This document shows, in pieces, positions 37,498-56,989 of a DNA stretch of 64,000 nt. Source of the stretch: Owenia fusiformis. Taxonomy: Eukaryota; Annelida; Polychaeta; Sabellida; Oweniidae. The notes below the pieces were generated by a model. It worked only from the letters and a program-made list of their open reading frames with translations, was not told where the DNA came from and ran no database searches. The stretch's first letter is position 1. Every line of letters starts with the position of its first letter. Position numbers and translations under genes: made by a program. The DNA lies in assembly GCA_903813345.2 (NCBI GenBank), contig CAIIXF020000007.1, positions 4,593,730 through 4,657,729 on the forward strand, written 5' to 3'.

Positions 37498-38372
37498 TAG
37501 GGCTGTGCCGGAACCGGTTCGGACGGTTCGGAATCGGAACCGGAACTTGGTCTCACGGAATCGGAACTTTCGGAACCCCTTTTGGTTCACAAATGAAAAT
37601 AATTATGTATGAGTGAGTTCGACGGCGATCATGACGATATCGTCGTCCAAGTTTGTCAGGTTAACACTTACCTTTCCTGTCAAGCAAGTTTGAATGTTTT
37701 TACGAAAGAAATAGACTCTAAAATCTGTAAAAAGAGAGAAAATTCGATCTTTTTTCTACTTGTTTTCACTTCCGGCTGCTCTGACCATAATGCGCATGCG
37801 TAATTGAAAAAGTTTTGAAACGAAATCAACGAAATTGAAAAACTGTGAAACCCAAGGAGGATTGGGTCCCAGAATGCAACATCGATGCTCTCTCGATGTT
37901 CTTGATGTCTTGATTACAAAATTTGAATTCAAACTGCTGGGAAGATAATTTCTTCTAAATCAATTAATCTGATATTGTAAGAGTTAAAATGTAATTAATT
38001 AACGCTGTTAGATTGTAAGACGTCATGGAAAAGTAAATTTATTCATTTATCTATGAGTATTTTCGCCCCGTCGATTCCTACTTCCAATGAAATCCGAAGG
38101 TCAAAGTTCGTAAAACAAAACTTGATTTCTGTTGATTTCTCCGCTATTTATTTTGTTTATGCGAGTAATACACATGCAAATTGGATGTAGTTTGAAGGAA
38201 AACATCACTGGAGGAACAATGGTCACGGATATTAACGATTCAAAGCAAGTACTAAGGTAAGGGTCCGATATTGTTCCGAAACCCTTCGGAACATGATATT
38301 AAAATTCCGAATTCCGGTATTTTAACAAAAGTCCGCGGTTCGGACCGATTCCGGTCGAATGGCACGGCCCTA
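37498..38372. mobile_element. hAT-type non-autonomous element, uninterrupted (875 bp)
   Basis: Copy 2 counterpart with the same termini and the same GTATTAAC duplication (37490-37497 and 38373-38380). The site where copy 1 carries the LINE is empty here (CGGAACAT|GATATT at 38294/38295). Confidence 0.88.
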
Positions 38373-39377
38373 GTATTAACCAAGTTTGTGCGCTACAAGG
38401 CTTCTCTTATAAATTAAGAGTTAATTCAGAAAATGTGAATAATTGAATTAGAGAAGCTTCTTAGCATACATATTCACACTACCCTACCACGTGACCACGT
38501 TTAAAAGGGAAACAGGGTACAGCTAAGTTGCAAATGGAGGACGTGGGTTTAATTCCATATTTCTGAACGTAAAATACATTTTACATTTATTTCTAGTATT
38601 CTACCAGACATAGAATTGATTCATCGAGCAGTTTGTAGAATATTGTTGGCAATAAACCACTATAGGCAAAGATAGATAATAGTGGGCGCAGGGAAGCAAA
38701 ACTCAATGCAATACACGATACATTTCAGTAAATCTATCAACGTACAGGGAGCATGTAAGTTTCCCTTTGAAAATGTTACATTGATATGTAACAAAAAAAA
38801 AAGTTAACTGTTATTTAAACTGCGTGTCATCGTGTTATATGTGGATACGTTCTCCAGTATGTTATTCAACTGTATTTTTGTGAATTAATTGTTTTTCTAA
38901 AATCTTAAGATGCAAAAAACGTCGTCCCAGAAATGTATCTTTACTTTGCCGTAAGGCATAACATATTGTGAAACATTTTTCCTCTTGTCACAAAGAGGAT
39001 AATGTTTGTTTCGAAGTGTCTTGTGATGAGCGTTTCATGATTAAATGCAAAATCACTGGAGCAGATACCATCCAAAAACATCTGACATCCAACACGTCAT
39101 CTAAGACTACATCGATCTGGTATTAGTTTGTTTTACAATGATAGAGAAATACGATGTCATATCAGCGCTACAGCAAATCGTGAAGAACAAAATGCTCTCA
39201 AGTCGTGGCATGATGGTATTTTGAACAAAATATTTTAAATGATCGGTTTTTGAGAACGGTAGTGAATTAGACCATTCAAGGGGTTATATAAATCTACAAA
39301 ATAATGTTTACTTTATTTGGATTAAATAACAATTGATCACACCTCAAAGCATCAACAGGCGGCCTTTTTAGCATTAT

Positions 39378-40831
39378 TATCGCACTTTGAAAAAGTGCTA
39401 TATTGTTGTCGTCTTGTGCTGTTGGGCGTGCGGTCGTGCGGGCGGGCGTGCGGGCGGGCGGGACATAAACCAAATCTTGTCATCAAATTTCCAGGATAAC
39501 TGCTTACCTGTTCAACTTGAAATTTTTACAGATGCAAGAGCAGACTAGTACCAAGATCTGATTAGGTTAAGGGCATGCTGGGTAAACTATGTGGCGGCCA
39601 TTTTGAATTTTTCAACAAATCTTGTCATCAAAATTCCAGGAAAACCACTTATCCGTTCAACTTGAAATTTTTACAGGTGCAAGAGCAGACTATTGCCAAG
39701 ATCTGATTAGGTTTTGGGTATGCTGGCTGAATTACATGGTGGCCATTTTGAATTTTTCAATTTGGCGGCCATTTTGAATTTTTCAACTTGCTCCAAATTG
39801 ACCAAATTTTTTTTTTAAAAACATCTACAAGTTCTCAGAAGTTCGAATCTGACCTTAGATTTTAGATTTGACCTTTCATTCACCTTCAGTGACCTTGAAA
39901 AGGTCAAAAAAGTTGATTTTCTAAATTGATATTTTGGATTTAAATTTAGGTCAGCTTAATTACAAAACACCTACTGAGGTCTGAAAAAGTTAAATTTTCA
40001 AGGTCGAAGGTCAAGGTCATTAAACTAGGTCACAAATGATGTTATCCAAGTTTCTCAAAGTTTGAGACTACAAATCAATTCTTGTCATCAAAATTCCAAG
40101 AAAACCGCTAACCTGTTCAACTTGAAGTTTTTACACATGCAATAGCAGACTAGTGCCAAGATCTGATTAGGTTTAGGGCATGCTGGGTAAACTACGTGGC
40201 GGCCATTTTGAATTTTTCAACAAATCTTGTCATCAAAATTCCAGGAAAGCCACTTATCCGTTCAACTTGAAATTTTTACAGATGCAAGAGCAGACTATTG
40301 CCAAGATCTGATTAGGTTTTGGGCATGCTGGCTGAATTACATGGTGGCCATTTTGAATTTTTCAATTTGGCGGCCATTTTGAATTTTTCAACTTGCTCCA
40401 AATTGACCAATTTTTTTTTTTAAAAACATCTACAAGTTCTCAGAAGTTCAAATCTGACCTTAGATTTCAGATTTGACCTTTCGTTGACCTTCAGTGACCT
40501 TGAAAATGTCAAAAATTTGATTTTCTAAATTGATATTTTGGATTTAAATTTAGGTCAGCTTAATTACAAAACACCTACTGAGGTCTGAAAAAGTGAAATT
40601 TTCAAGGTCGAAGGTGAAGGTCATTAAACTAGGTCACAAATGATGTTATCCAAGTTTCTCAAAGTTTGAGACTACAAATCAATTCTTGTCATCAAAATTC
40701 CAAGAAAACCGCTAACCTGTTCAACTTGAAATTTTTACACATGCAATAGCAGACTAGTGCCAAGATCTGATTAGGTTTAGGGCATGCTGGGTAAATTGCA
40801 TGGTGGCCAGTTTGCTCTTCAAAGTGCGATA
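39378..40831. mobile_element. AGGTCA-rich TIR element, full version of the truncated one
   Basis: The left 974 bp match 23409-24382. It then continues with the rest of the A-A-B-A-A-B-A series to the right terminus TTCAAAGTGCGATA at 40818-40831. It spans the right edge of the segmental duplication, which shows that the breakpoint fell inside this element. The quintuple GGG stretch is at 39440-39462. Confidence 0.75.
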
Positions 40832-41205
40832 TTTATCACTGTGTGTCTTGTTTTCACTGTTTGCAACGTAAATGTACATGAGATCGGGACATAGTATGTC
40901 TGTATAATCAGCTTACTTTCTCGCTCCCTGTACTATTGAGCAATTTACATTCCTTGTACCCTGTATTGATCAACTTTTGCAACTGTGTACCGTGTACTAT
41001 GACGTATCAAATATTTTAAAATTTAAAACGATATTATTTACATTCTTTCTTCAACTATCATATAACTTGGAACATGGACTTCACTATTGCACCACTGAAG
41101 TTCAGCGAATAGCAATATTGACTCACTCCGAGCACCAAACGTATTAACCTTTTGACCAAGCAGTCGAAATACTCAAAAGCGACGTGGTTGAAAGCCAAAA
41201 AATTC

Positions 41206-41215
41206 GCGCATGCGC
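41206..41215. promoter_or_regulatory. Perfect NRF1 palindrome
   Basis: GCGCATGCGC, outside the duplication and about 8 kb upstream of the beta-catenin ATG. It might mark a promoter, but no other core signal is clear. Confidence 0.3.
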
Positions 41216-44200
41216 TATCGAGGTAGGGTAGTGTGATATTGTGGTCTTAACCAAATAAATGCAACCATAATTTTTTACATGGAAAACTCTCGAGTTACAT
41301 ATCTCATATGATTTAGATTTGATACTGTCACTCTCCAGAGGTGATGTCAGATTCTGATGTGTCATTTCCTAATGCCAAACATGATATAGTGATACTCTAG
41401 CAAATACATCCTTGATAAATACAAACTTAACATATCAATAACATTCATGGCATGTTATTGGTTCCTTTTTTCTGTCACTTGAGGTTTGAACTTTGTAGAG
41501 TCCTCACAAACAAACGGTTTCTTAACTTTAGTAGGCATTTTATATTAGATTAGTTTATGAAATGTTATAATTGTAATTTCGGATTATTCCATTAATTATA
41601 AAATATAACAGAAAACATACATACAGTATTATATTTCTAACACAGTATAAAGTAAAAAAGATATTTCACTTAAATGCTTTCAAATGGATATACTCAGACT
41701 GTATACTGAATGATTGGATTATGTTTTGATGGTGACATAACAGATATGATCTGATGTACCTAATATGTCATCGCGTTAAGCTAGTTAAGTTGTCAGTTGA
41801 GGCACTTGGCCAATTGCGCCAAAAAGCTAAAATAGATTGCAATATAAAAATATTGTAATACATATCTATATGATATGATCCTGTTCACAGTTGATAGCCT
41901 CTTCTAGCCTTTTTATTACTTTGATTTATAACTTATGTTTTTGGAAAGTATGAATCAAATGTCAGGATTGGGTCATGTCATATTACCAGTTGAGATGTTA
42001 GTAAAAGAATTTTAATTGTACCTAAGGATATCTTTACTTCCGTATGAGTAGAGGTCATTTGCCATTGCTTGGTACCTGAACTGTTCTCCAAGGTGTCACA
42101 TCTAGGTCAGAGAGTTGATGAAAGAGTATATGGGTCATACCTAGGTAAAGAGAAAAGGGGGAGACTATTATAGAGGTTGGGTCCTTCGGGGCAACTATGG
42201 TATGATTTGATGTTATTACTTTAAATGTTGCATCTTGAGACTTTACTAAATAATAAACAACTAACAAGGGTTTCAAATCAGACACTGTATTCCAAATGTT
42301 TCTACTAGACACAAAATTCACTGTTCCATGTTCCTAGGTATAAACTGATAAAACCGCCTCTATCTACGTCACCTGCTTTGTTGAGGTGAGGTATATAGGA
42401 GGGGGGGTAACTTATAAGGGAGGAGGGTCACAAGGTCTCAGAGCAAGATAAGATATTTACAGATAAGCCCTAACTGTCTATCAGTTTGTTATCTCCTGAA
42501 AAAGTGCAAGTCAATGCTAAATTTGCCAAGTAGAATGATCTCAGTTTATAATTAGAAAACACATTTAGATAAACCAGAGATGGGTGTCTACTAACCATAT
42601 ACCAGTCAAAATCATGATCAGAATCCTTCCTAGAATTTTTTAGTCTCAAATGAATGATATTTCATCCACTGTATAATATAAGATTGGACATAAACAAGCT
42701 GGTTTTATATTTTGAGGAATGGCAAGAAATGACTACCTACCATTAGACTATCATACTATGTATAGTGTTTAGATTGGAGGTGGACTCATGAAGTGGTAGT
42801 GCAAGGTTGGTCTTTGTGTCAGTTGGGTCTAATCTGATAACATGCCAGTACTGAAATGTATGCCCTAAAAATAAAAGAGCATGATTGTCTTGTATATGAA
42901 TCTTAAAGTTTATAAGAGTTACAATTAAAATTAGCCTTTGTAGAATATGCATAAAGGTAACAATAATCGAGCAGTGCCAGGTAATCAGATATTCTATAAA
43001 AATACAAGAGTGATATGAGTGGAATAAACATTTTCTGGGAGAAATGTTAAGCACAAGGATGTTACCCTTCCTGTAGATCATTCTTATCTGACCAACATTT
43101 TGCCATCCTTTGGACTTGGTTTCAGCAAGATTTAAAAAATATTTCAGTATGACTCTAGAAATGTGTTTAGATTTGGCTATGGCATGATTTCTTGGATTTG
43201 TAACATTTTTCTTGATGAGGCTTCGGTTTGTATGATATTCTATGAAAGGGATGTGTATATTTGCCAGGAGATATGTGAGTGGTAGAAAAACATGCTTCTA
43301 ATTCTGATATGCTGAAAGTGAAAAATGCTGAGTGTCAGGGTGGAATATTAGACCTAAACTTCCTAAAGATTTCTATCTGGATCTTAACTTAAGCAATCCT
43401 GTAAAACTCTGTGTTAACCTCTTCCTTCCATGTTGTTCATTATTGTCATAAAGAAAGCGCTATTATCCCTATTGTCTTTCTCATTAATTTTCTGGATTTC
43501 AACATAAGGATGCAAGTGGCTGAAGGATACAACTATGATTCTAACCAAATATGCTATGGTATGATAGAACGAAAAGTGAAAGAAAGTATGAAATTGACCA
43601 CATGGTATTATGAAAGTCACTGAAGGATAACATTTAAAAATAATATTTTGTATGAACTTTTGGTTGCTTTTAACCTGTTCCTTAATACTTACTTAAGACT
43701 ACTGTACTTTAAGCGAGGTGAAGGATACTACTCTTACTTCAAAAAGCATACAGCCTTAGCATTTCCTTTTCTCCCACCTTTTTGCACCCAAACTGATGGA
43801 TTAGTTGTTTTGGTCAAAGTATAACATATGAGAAATAGCACTGTCTTCATTCTAGACCTAGTGCAGAATAACAACTTCTGCCTGAAATAGTTCACCTAAT
43901 ATATCTGCAATAATCTTGGTAGCTTTTAGGTTCAGAGAACTACATGCAGAATAAAATACAGTATACTAAAGACACCTCACTTTATTCCCATCACCTTAAC
44001 AACTGACATTTTTGATGTGTAATACTTTTAGTAAATAGTAGGTTTACCCCTGTACTAAAAAAGTGAACTTAGTAGTATGAAAGTCTTATTTGACTAAGAA
44101 TATAACATATTAAAAAAAATATTTTTTTTGAAAATTCTTCAGGGTGCCATTTTGAAAAAGTCTGCTTTACTGCTTTACTAATGCATTCTGATACTCATAG

Positions 44201-46040
44201 CATCTTTCTGTTTCACCTGGGCTGAGAAGAAATGAGATGTCATGGTTTATCATGATGGTACTAATGTAGAACTATTGTTTCTGTGATTTGTTGAGTGTAT
44301 TTAAATTAGTGAAATAAAGAAATGGACATTTGGTCTTTGTATTTCTGTGAGATATGCCAATATGTCACTTTATGTCCGCAGGGCATGTCTTCATTCAAAA
44401 TGTCACATTAGTAATTACTTCCTCCAAATGTTCCTCAGAATGCATAGATATGAAAACAAAGATCTTATTAATATCTATATCATCTTTTTCATTTTTTCCA
44501 TTTTATATTGAGAATCTTGACATCTATCTAAGAGAGTATGCTTAAACAACATTAGAAATACAAAGGGATTGAAATATTAACCAATATATGGATAATTGAA
44601 GAAAATTATGAATCAAATATTTTGTTTAGGTATTTATAGTTTCTTTTTGTTTGAGTTCCATGTTTCTATTGTGAGCAGTGTATTCTATAGCTGTCAGTGC
44701 TCACTCTATCATAAAGGTCTCCTGACCCCAAGCCTCAATGAAATACTTTCCCTGTTATGGCTAGCTGGGTTTGCCTGTTTATATTATTCTTTAGTCTGGA
44801 ATCTTGTACTTAATCAGATAACTTCATTTTCATATACTCAGTCTGAAGTTTTTGTTCAGCAGAAAGATTAACACATATAATTGTAGACTAAAAGGTATTT
44901 ATTTAATTTATTATTTTAAGAGAATTTTTTATATTTTCTTTATTTTGCCATGTGATGCAACAGTAATGGAGCCACATCGACCATATCCCATTGTCTCCCG
45001 AAAGAGAAGACTTGTAGCTCGATGTTGTCACTAATCTAGTATCCCCTGTTACATAACCTTGGTATGCCCCCATCTTCCTTCCTTTAACTCTATTATGTAA
45101 ATATATTCTATTCAGTGATTTTATGCCACCTTCCTTGCCAAACATTCTGTTAATGCTACATGATATTGACATATCAGGTACACAATGTAATGTCAATACA
45201 AACCATGTCTATACAATATATTAATGAATACAATATCAATATCTATACAATATCATATGTGTTTTTGACCAGATTGCTCATTCTCAAAGCCTTAATGCAG
45301 AAACTCTCATTTTCAATTTCAATAAGATTTAGAATTTAAGGTTTCAATTACAAAAGCTATAGGTTATTTAAACAATAGAAAAACAATAATTTTTTGCTTT
45401 AGAGGAAATATTCTAATGGTTCCTTATATTCTGTAAGGGTTTGTTCTCCTGACACTATAACTTCTAGTGGCATCTGTCAGTCATACATTGAATAGTCAAC
45501 AAACTGAGTTGAAACCCAAACATCAATAACCAAAGTTAAGCTTTATAAACGTTTGCACGATTTGATTGATTCATACAAAGTGAAATTCATGCTATAAGTA
45601 ATTTATATACAAATTGGTGGTAATGTTAACCTACATAGACATATTAATATGTTAATTTGTGTTTTATGTTTTGATCTGAAGTGGATGGGTATAAGTTTAG
45701 GCATTTCTTGAATATTTCTGTGGTCATACTGAGTCATAGGGTGATAACCAAAAGTAGTTTGAAAGTATGAACTGTTTGTGGTTTCTGCTGTTTGCCAGTG
45801 ATTGGCCAGCTTAGTGTGATTTCCTAACTGAGTTGAGTTTGTATAGAAAGTGGGTGTTGATTTGGGGGCTACTTAATCTTATTTGGTAGTTCACTGATAC
45901 TTGTGGTACATACAGTTGAAACAGACAGACTGGCAGAAACCAAACATGTAGTACATAGCGAGATTCAGATAGAGATGGGCATTGGATTTTTCAAACCCTA
46001 ACATTACACATAGTATAATGGATAACGACTTGGATTTTTG

Positions 46041-46127
46041 ACCAAAAAAGTTGAAGGCTATACTCCTATATAGTGCGCTTCGAACCAAAAAAGTTGGAAG
46101 TTTTTAGTCCTATACAGTACGCTTTGA
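46041..46127. repeat. Two-copy tandem repeat (43/44 bp)
   Basis: Adjacent units start ACCAAAAAAGTTG and end CTTCGA or CTTTGA, with moderate divergence. Confidence 0.7.
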
Positions 46128-48786
46128 ATCTTTCCTATATGTTAGTTTGATCAAGGAAGAAGTGCAGATTTGATTAGTGGCAGATCGTGCAACAGTTATC
46201 TCAACAGTGATCCATCTTCACAGTTAACATGTAGGAAGTGGGCCAGATAGGCAAGCTAAGAGATATATGGGTTTAACCTTTCTTACATCAGAAGCTTGTA
46301 GCTATAAATCCATCGTGTGAAGTATAGCTTGGATTAATAAACAGGTACGGCACCTTTGCATTACAATAAATAATCAATGTCAATCATTTTATCTGGATAC
46401 TAGTAAATGATGATGATGCCATCGTTTGTATGAGATTTGATATGTGGAACAAATGATGCATTTAAATAATTGTCGAGTATGCTTATTATGTTGGAGAGAA
46501 GTAATTCATTCCAGTTTGGAAATCTTTTGGAAGAATTTGTACCAAGTTTCTGCTTATGATTTGGTGCATTTTTTAGTTTCTTTACTTCAAGGTGAGATTG
46601 GTCATAGAAAATGTCTGATGTTCTAGTACATATGTAACATTCCTTCCTTGCACATATTGGTAATGGAAATCACAGAATGTATTCAGGCAGTCAAGTTTCA
46701 ATTTAGCTTGAGAATTGCAATTATGAATCGTTAATTAGCCGTAATTTGTTCATCGGTCGTTATTTTGATGCATATAACCATTCTGAATTACTCATATCTT
46801 TTCACTAAAATCATCCCATGGTTGAAGAGAAATGAAATGTCATGGTTTATCAGATTTTAACATTCTCTGATTTCCCATCTATTCAACTGTTTACAATAAT
46901 ATTTGAATGACTGTCTAAATTTCTGACATTTGTTTATATGATTTAGAATGTTGACTTTATTCCTTGCCTATTCCACTTTTGTTTGCTCTGTTTTGCTTTT
47001 CAATGCATCAGTCATATATTTTTTCAAGGGTTGACATTCAGTCAATACTTCTATATTGATTCAACTTCTTTTTAGACCATCATTATACTTTATTGATCTA
47101 TAAAGACCTCGCTGTTGGACTCTAGAACTACATTTTTCATATCAGCTGTAAATTGAGTATATTAATACAAACCTTAGGCTTTATAATACCCAATTGCTTC
47201 TCTTTAGGTAGGAATTAAATGTAATTCATTCATTATTTTTTTCGTGTGAAAATTACAAGTAGATGCCAATAGTTTTTATGTGACATTCCTTTTATAGACA
47301 CATCATTGTCTAATTGTTATGCATATTTTTTATGGTATTTGCAACCGTGACTATTTTATGTGACATGTCGTAATTGAGAAATTTAATACAAATAGTACAT
47401 ATTATTGGATTTCACTAAGAGGTAAATTATGTCAATGTTTAAAATTTCTCTCAGGTCATTGAAATTTTACTTCTTTTCTCTAAATCAGCTGAAGAATTTT
47501 CTTTTACATTTTAATATCATTTAGAATATTGATTTCAGGTTACTCTGTTCCTCTGTTCATTGTTGTTTCACTCTTTTCAAATCTATAATGCATTTCAAAG
47601 TATGACCACCGTTAGATTTTAGTGATAGGTATGCATGAACATAAAATGTGGCAGTTGATGTATATTTTTCATTGTGTTGAAACCATTATGATGTCACTTT
47701 TTGTGATGCGATGTGATCCATTGTTTTAAAGCTGACATGTGTTTGTTGGCTTCAACTTCAGCATTGCCGGCTAATACTAGGAAATGTCACTTTTAGATGA
47801 CAATAACATATAATATTAATGATCTTATTTGGGAGTTGTCACCATGTCATGTTTTCTTCAGGGAATTAATTAATAATTAACATAACGTTTAATTGTATTG
47901 AAGGCATTAACTTCCCTTGTTAAGGTGTCACAGTCTGCTACTTCTAATATCATTGAAAACAATGCAACATAAGATCTATTATATATGATAAGTGATTCCT
48001 ATTGATACTGAATAATAAAAACACTTAGTTTATATTTATAAGTAAATTTTAAATCATTAACAAGTTTTAGACGATAATGATAAATAATTTGAATTGTTTT
48101 TGCTGAAAAGGGAAATCTCCATTTTCCGAGTGTGCACCTGCTTAGATTAGAACAAAACTGACTGTTGAGCTGTTCAAATCCTGTTGGCACTTTACAGTAT
48201 TCATCAGCGATTCATATGATAATTTAAACCAAGCAACAAGTGAAAGATGCCAGTTAAGCGATGAAGTAGTCACTGACACAAAGCTGGCAGTTAGGGTTAA
48301 TAATTAATGTTTGTAATCAGGGTGTCACTTCATTGTATCCCATGTCAACTTTCGATAATCCAATATTTTAGATTTCAGATTAGCGATTGTGGTCTCATCT
48401 TGCGTTTGTTTTATAGGAATTTGAATTTACACAAATTGTAACTTTGGCCAGGTCAGAATGTTGCTGGTAGGTCTCGTTAACTGAGAATTTGGATTTTGTG
48501 TTTATATTCACGATTTAGTTAAGTTGGGAGGTTTCAGTGTTACTTCAACCTATTAAAGGTTAGGTGTGGTGAATTTACTTCTGATTTATATGGCAAGTTA
48601 TCGTACAAGTAGAGAATATTCACAATGTTTATGAAACATTAATGAACTTTAGAACTGAAATCATAAGTATAAGTTATCTAGATTTTCAGCTGTTTTATAC
48701 TGCATATCGGTTGACAAAATAATTTCACACAGGAATTTGAAAAAGTATTAGATTACTACACCAGAAAACCTACACATTTTGCACTT

Positions 48787-48927
48787 GATAGTTTTGGAAT
48801 AGAAATTTTTAAATATGTAGACTGGCCATTAGATATTATACTTATAACATGATGTCATGATAGTTTTGAAACAATTTTTTTAAAATGTAGACTGGCCACT
48901 AGATATATACTTATAACATGATGTTAT
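48787..48927. repeat. Two-copy tandem repeat (72/69 bp)
   Basis: Units begin GATAGTTTTG and share ATGTAGACTGGCCA and ATACTTATAACATGATGT. It lies just upstream of the beta-catenin start exon. Confidence 0.8.
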
Positions 48928-49023
48928 GATCACAGGAGAGATGTATGTTTCAAATAAAATTTATGATTTATTTTTCAGGATATGGTGGCCTGTAGAGTAC
49001 TGTGAATGTGTATTGTGATATCA

Positions 49024-49218
49024 TGCTGTATATTTCATTGTGATGTCATATTTCATTGTGGTGTAATATAATCTTGATTTCTTATGTGTTACAAGGTCGC
49101 CTGTAGAGTGTGCTGTATATTTCATTGTGATGTCATATTTCATTGTGGTGTAATACTTATATCTTGATTTCTTATGTGTTACAGGGCCGGCTGTAGAGTG
49201 TGCTGTATATTTCATTGA
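49024..49218 (+). repeat. Tandem repeat duplicating the acceptor region of the beta-catenin start exon
   Basis: Units 49024-49110 (87 bp), 49111-49200 (90 bp) and partial 49201-49218 begin TGCTGTATATTTCATTG. Each complete unit contains TTATGTGTTACA followed by AAGGTCGCC or GGGCCGGC and CTGTAGAGTG, so the putative acceptor (ACAG at 49181-49184) and the first bases of the exon are repeated. A third relative with its own TTTTTCAG acceptor starts at about 48979. Confidence 0.8.
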
Positions 49219-49247
49219 CGTAGGAATACACAGGACAAACAACAACC

Positions 49248-55114
<5,867 letters not shown>

Positions 55115-56959
55115 ATGATTGGTCGCTATAGTGACCATATCAAAGACATGTCAGTGCTCTCCCTAGTAAGATCGTGGCTGGACTCATCAAGGAGACATTA
55201 ATATGAAACTAAAATACATTTTGTGAAATTGAGTTTTAAGTTGAAAATCATTACTAGAGATATCACTGCATGTTGTTTGATATGGCCTCTTTAGAGGAAT
55301 GCAGCCCGTTAGGTGCACAGCTCACAGGGGCCAAACACCCAAACATTGGAGTATAAATAGATATAGTGTTGCTGTGTGCTCTGACGGGAGATTTTATACT
55401 GAGGCAATGCAACAGATGGCTAGATAAAAGTCCTGCATTATAAAATGTTTGTAACATAACACTGTACAGAGACTATTTCTAACCCTGCGTGGTTGGTGGT
55501 GGTTGCTTTACCCCTCGCTAGGATTGTACCCATCTGGGTGCCCAAGACAACCCTCCCTGGGGGTAGGGCATCCACCCACTAATGTTATAACCGTTAGAAA
55601 AATGGTCGTAAAAACATACATACAAGTTTTGTACATAATTAATGCATGCTTTTGCACATTTGGATTGTAGAATTTGAACTGTTAAATTAAAAACTTGCAA
55701 TATCGTGACTTTTGATTGGAGTTTTGAACAATGAATATAAAAAGCTGGGAGCACTGAACCACAAACATTGTGTAATGCAAGATATATGATTTGATTAATA
55801 GCTGGGCTAAATTGGACAGTGTTTCGAAAATCTCGGGGTTGGAATCTAATGTGTACTTAATTTATGCCCCTCACTACATTATAGCCCAGAGATGGGAGTA
55901 ACACTTCAAAGGAGAATTCCATATTATCAGAGCTATGTATTTTAGACATGTATTTTATACTTTAACTGTATGAGCATTGAGCACTCTCGACTTCGTACTG
56001 AGACTTTCAGTGATTCCTTTGGACACATTGTACAGGATATGATATAACCAAAAATGTATTCATGTTTGTGTTCATAATGGTGTTACTTATATACCCTTCC
56101 AACTCATGATGGGCAGACATTCTTTTTTTTAAAAATACTAGGGTTTTGTATATTAAAAGGTGCAGTCCTGTTCTTAAAAATTAACAATGAGTTCAGAAAT
56201 AAAGTACATGAATGGGACTGTATCTTTGATCACAAAATCCTAATTAATTAAGTAGGTTGAATATCATTATTAATTTCTAATTATTAATTTATCTATTAAA
56301 CTTATCTTGAATGTATGCCCATCATGATACACAGTTATATATATATAGGGTATCAGAAATTTCTCTAACTTAGAAATCAAGGTGTAGATGGTTGGTCATT
56401 TAAGTATGGTAACACATTTTGTAGCTTTTATAGACCTATGCATTATATTTTAGCTGTAGTGTATATTAGAATCGTATTACCTAACCGTCATTGTGACATC
56501 ATAATATTACCATTTTTATATGGAACGCTTTTATTTCATTATGTGTGCGCATTGTCTTCATGTATGTTAAGATGAATCTCTCTTGCCTTAAATCATGGCC
56601 TATTTCCAGATTCCCCAATAAATGACCTTCAAGTCCTGTTCACATAAGATACAAATATATTATACAGACACATACAGGCTTGCGCACAATTCAAGAAAAT
56701 GCTATAAACAAACAGAATTGGATCATTCTAAGCCATTTTCCTGAGCTATGTAATGGACTGTCTATTATGTGGTTCTTGGCATTTGAAAACCAATCAGCTT
56801 ATCCAGCTTTTTAGATTATTTTAGTCATTATAAACCATTTTACTGTCAGACCCTAATATGTGTATTTGTATGTGATTACTATATCTAAATTATGTGTATT
56901 TTATTTACAATACTAGGTGAGAACACAATGTAATTAATTGGTCAACATAATGAAATAAA
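55115..56959 (+). other. ctnnb1: 3' UTR of beta-catenin
   Basis: AT-rich non-coding sequence after the TAG at 55112. AATAAA at 56954-56959 is the best sense-strand polyadenylation signal; a second AATAAA follows near 56974. The segment 55490-55580 is unusually GC-rich (CCCTCCCTGGGGGTAGGG). Open frames here are on the minus strand and unsupported. Confidence 0.55.
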
Positions 56960-56989
56960 GTCAATTTCTATAAAATAAAATGTTGTTTT

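Larger units (their letters stand above)
24383..40351. repeat. Tandem segmental duplication, copy 2 (15,969 bp)
   Basis: Second direct copy, abutting copy 1. The junction reads GGTGGCCAT|TCTG: the left part matches the sequence leading to 40351 and the right part matches 6500 onward, with one shared T. At 40352 the sequence continues into the rest of the element that is cut off in copy 1, so copy 2 keeps the original right border. It lacks the LINE insertion and holds an empty site at 38294/38295. Confidence 0.95.
40832..48786. other. Gene-poor flank or 5' intron upstream of beta-catenin
   Basis: Eight kilobases of AT-rich sequence with only short open frames, none with convincing splice signals. 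A perfect GCGCATGCGC palindrome is at 41206-41215. A small GC-richer stretch at 44970-45035 reads ATGGAGCCACATCGACC onward, open for about 20 codons, without a donor. Non-coding 5' exons of beta-catenin are expected somewhere here but could not be placed. Confidence 0.45.

Noticed and set aside
38281-38300. Deletion of the LINE from copy 2 in place of insertion in copy 1
   Set aside because: Copy 2 has an exact uninterrupted hAT-type sequence with no residual LINE base, which precise deletion would rarely give.
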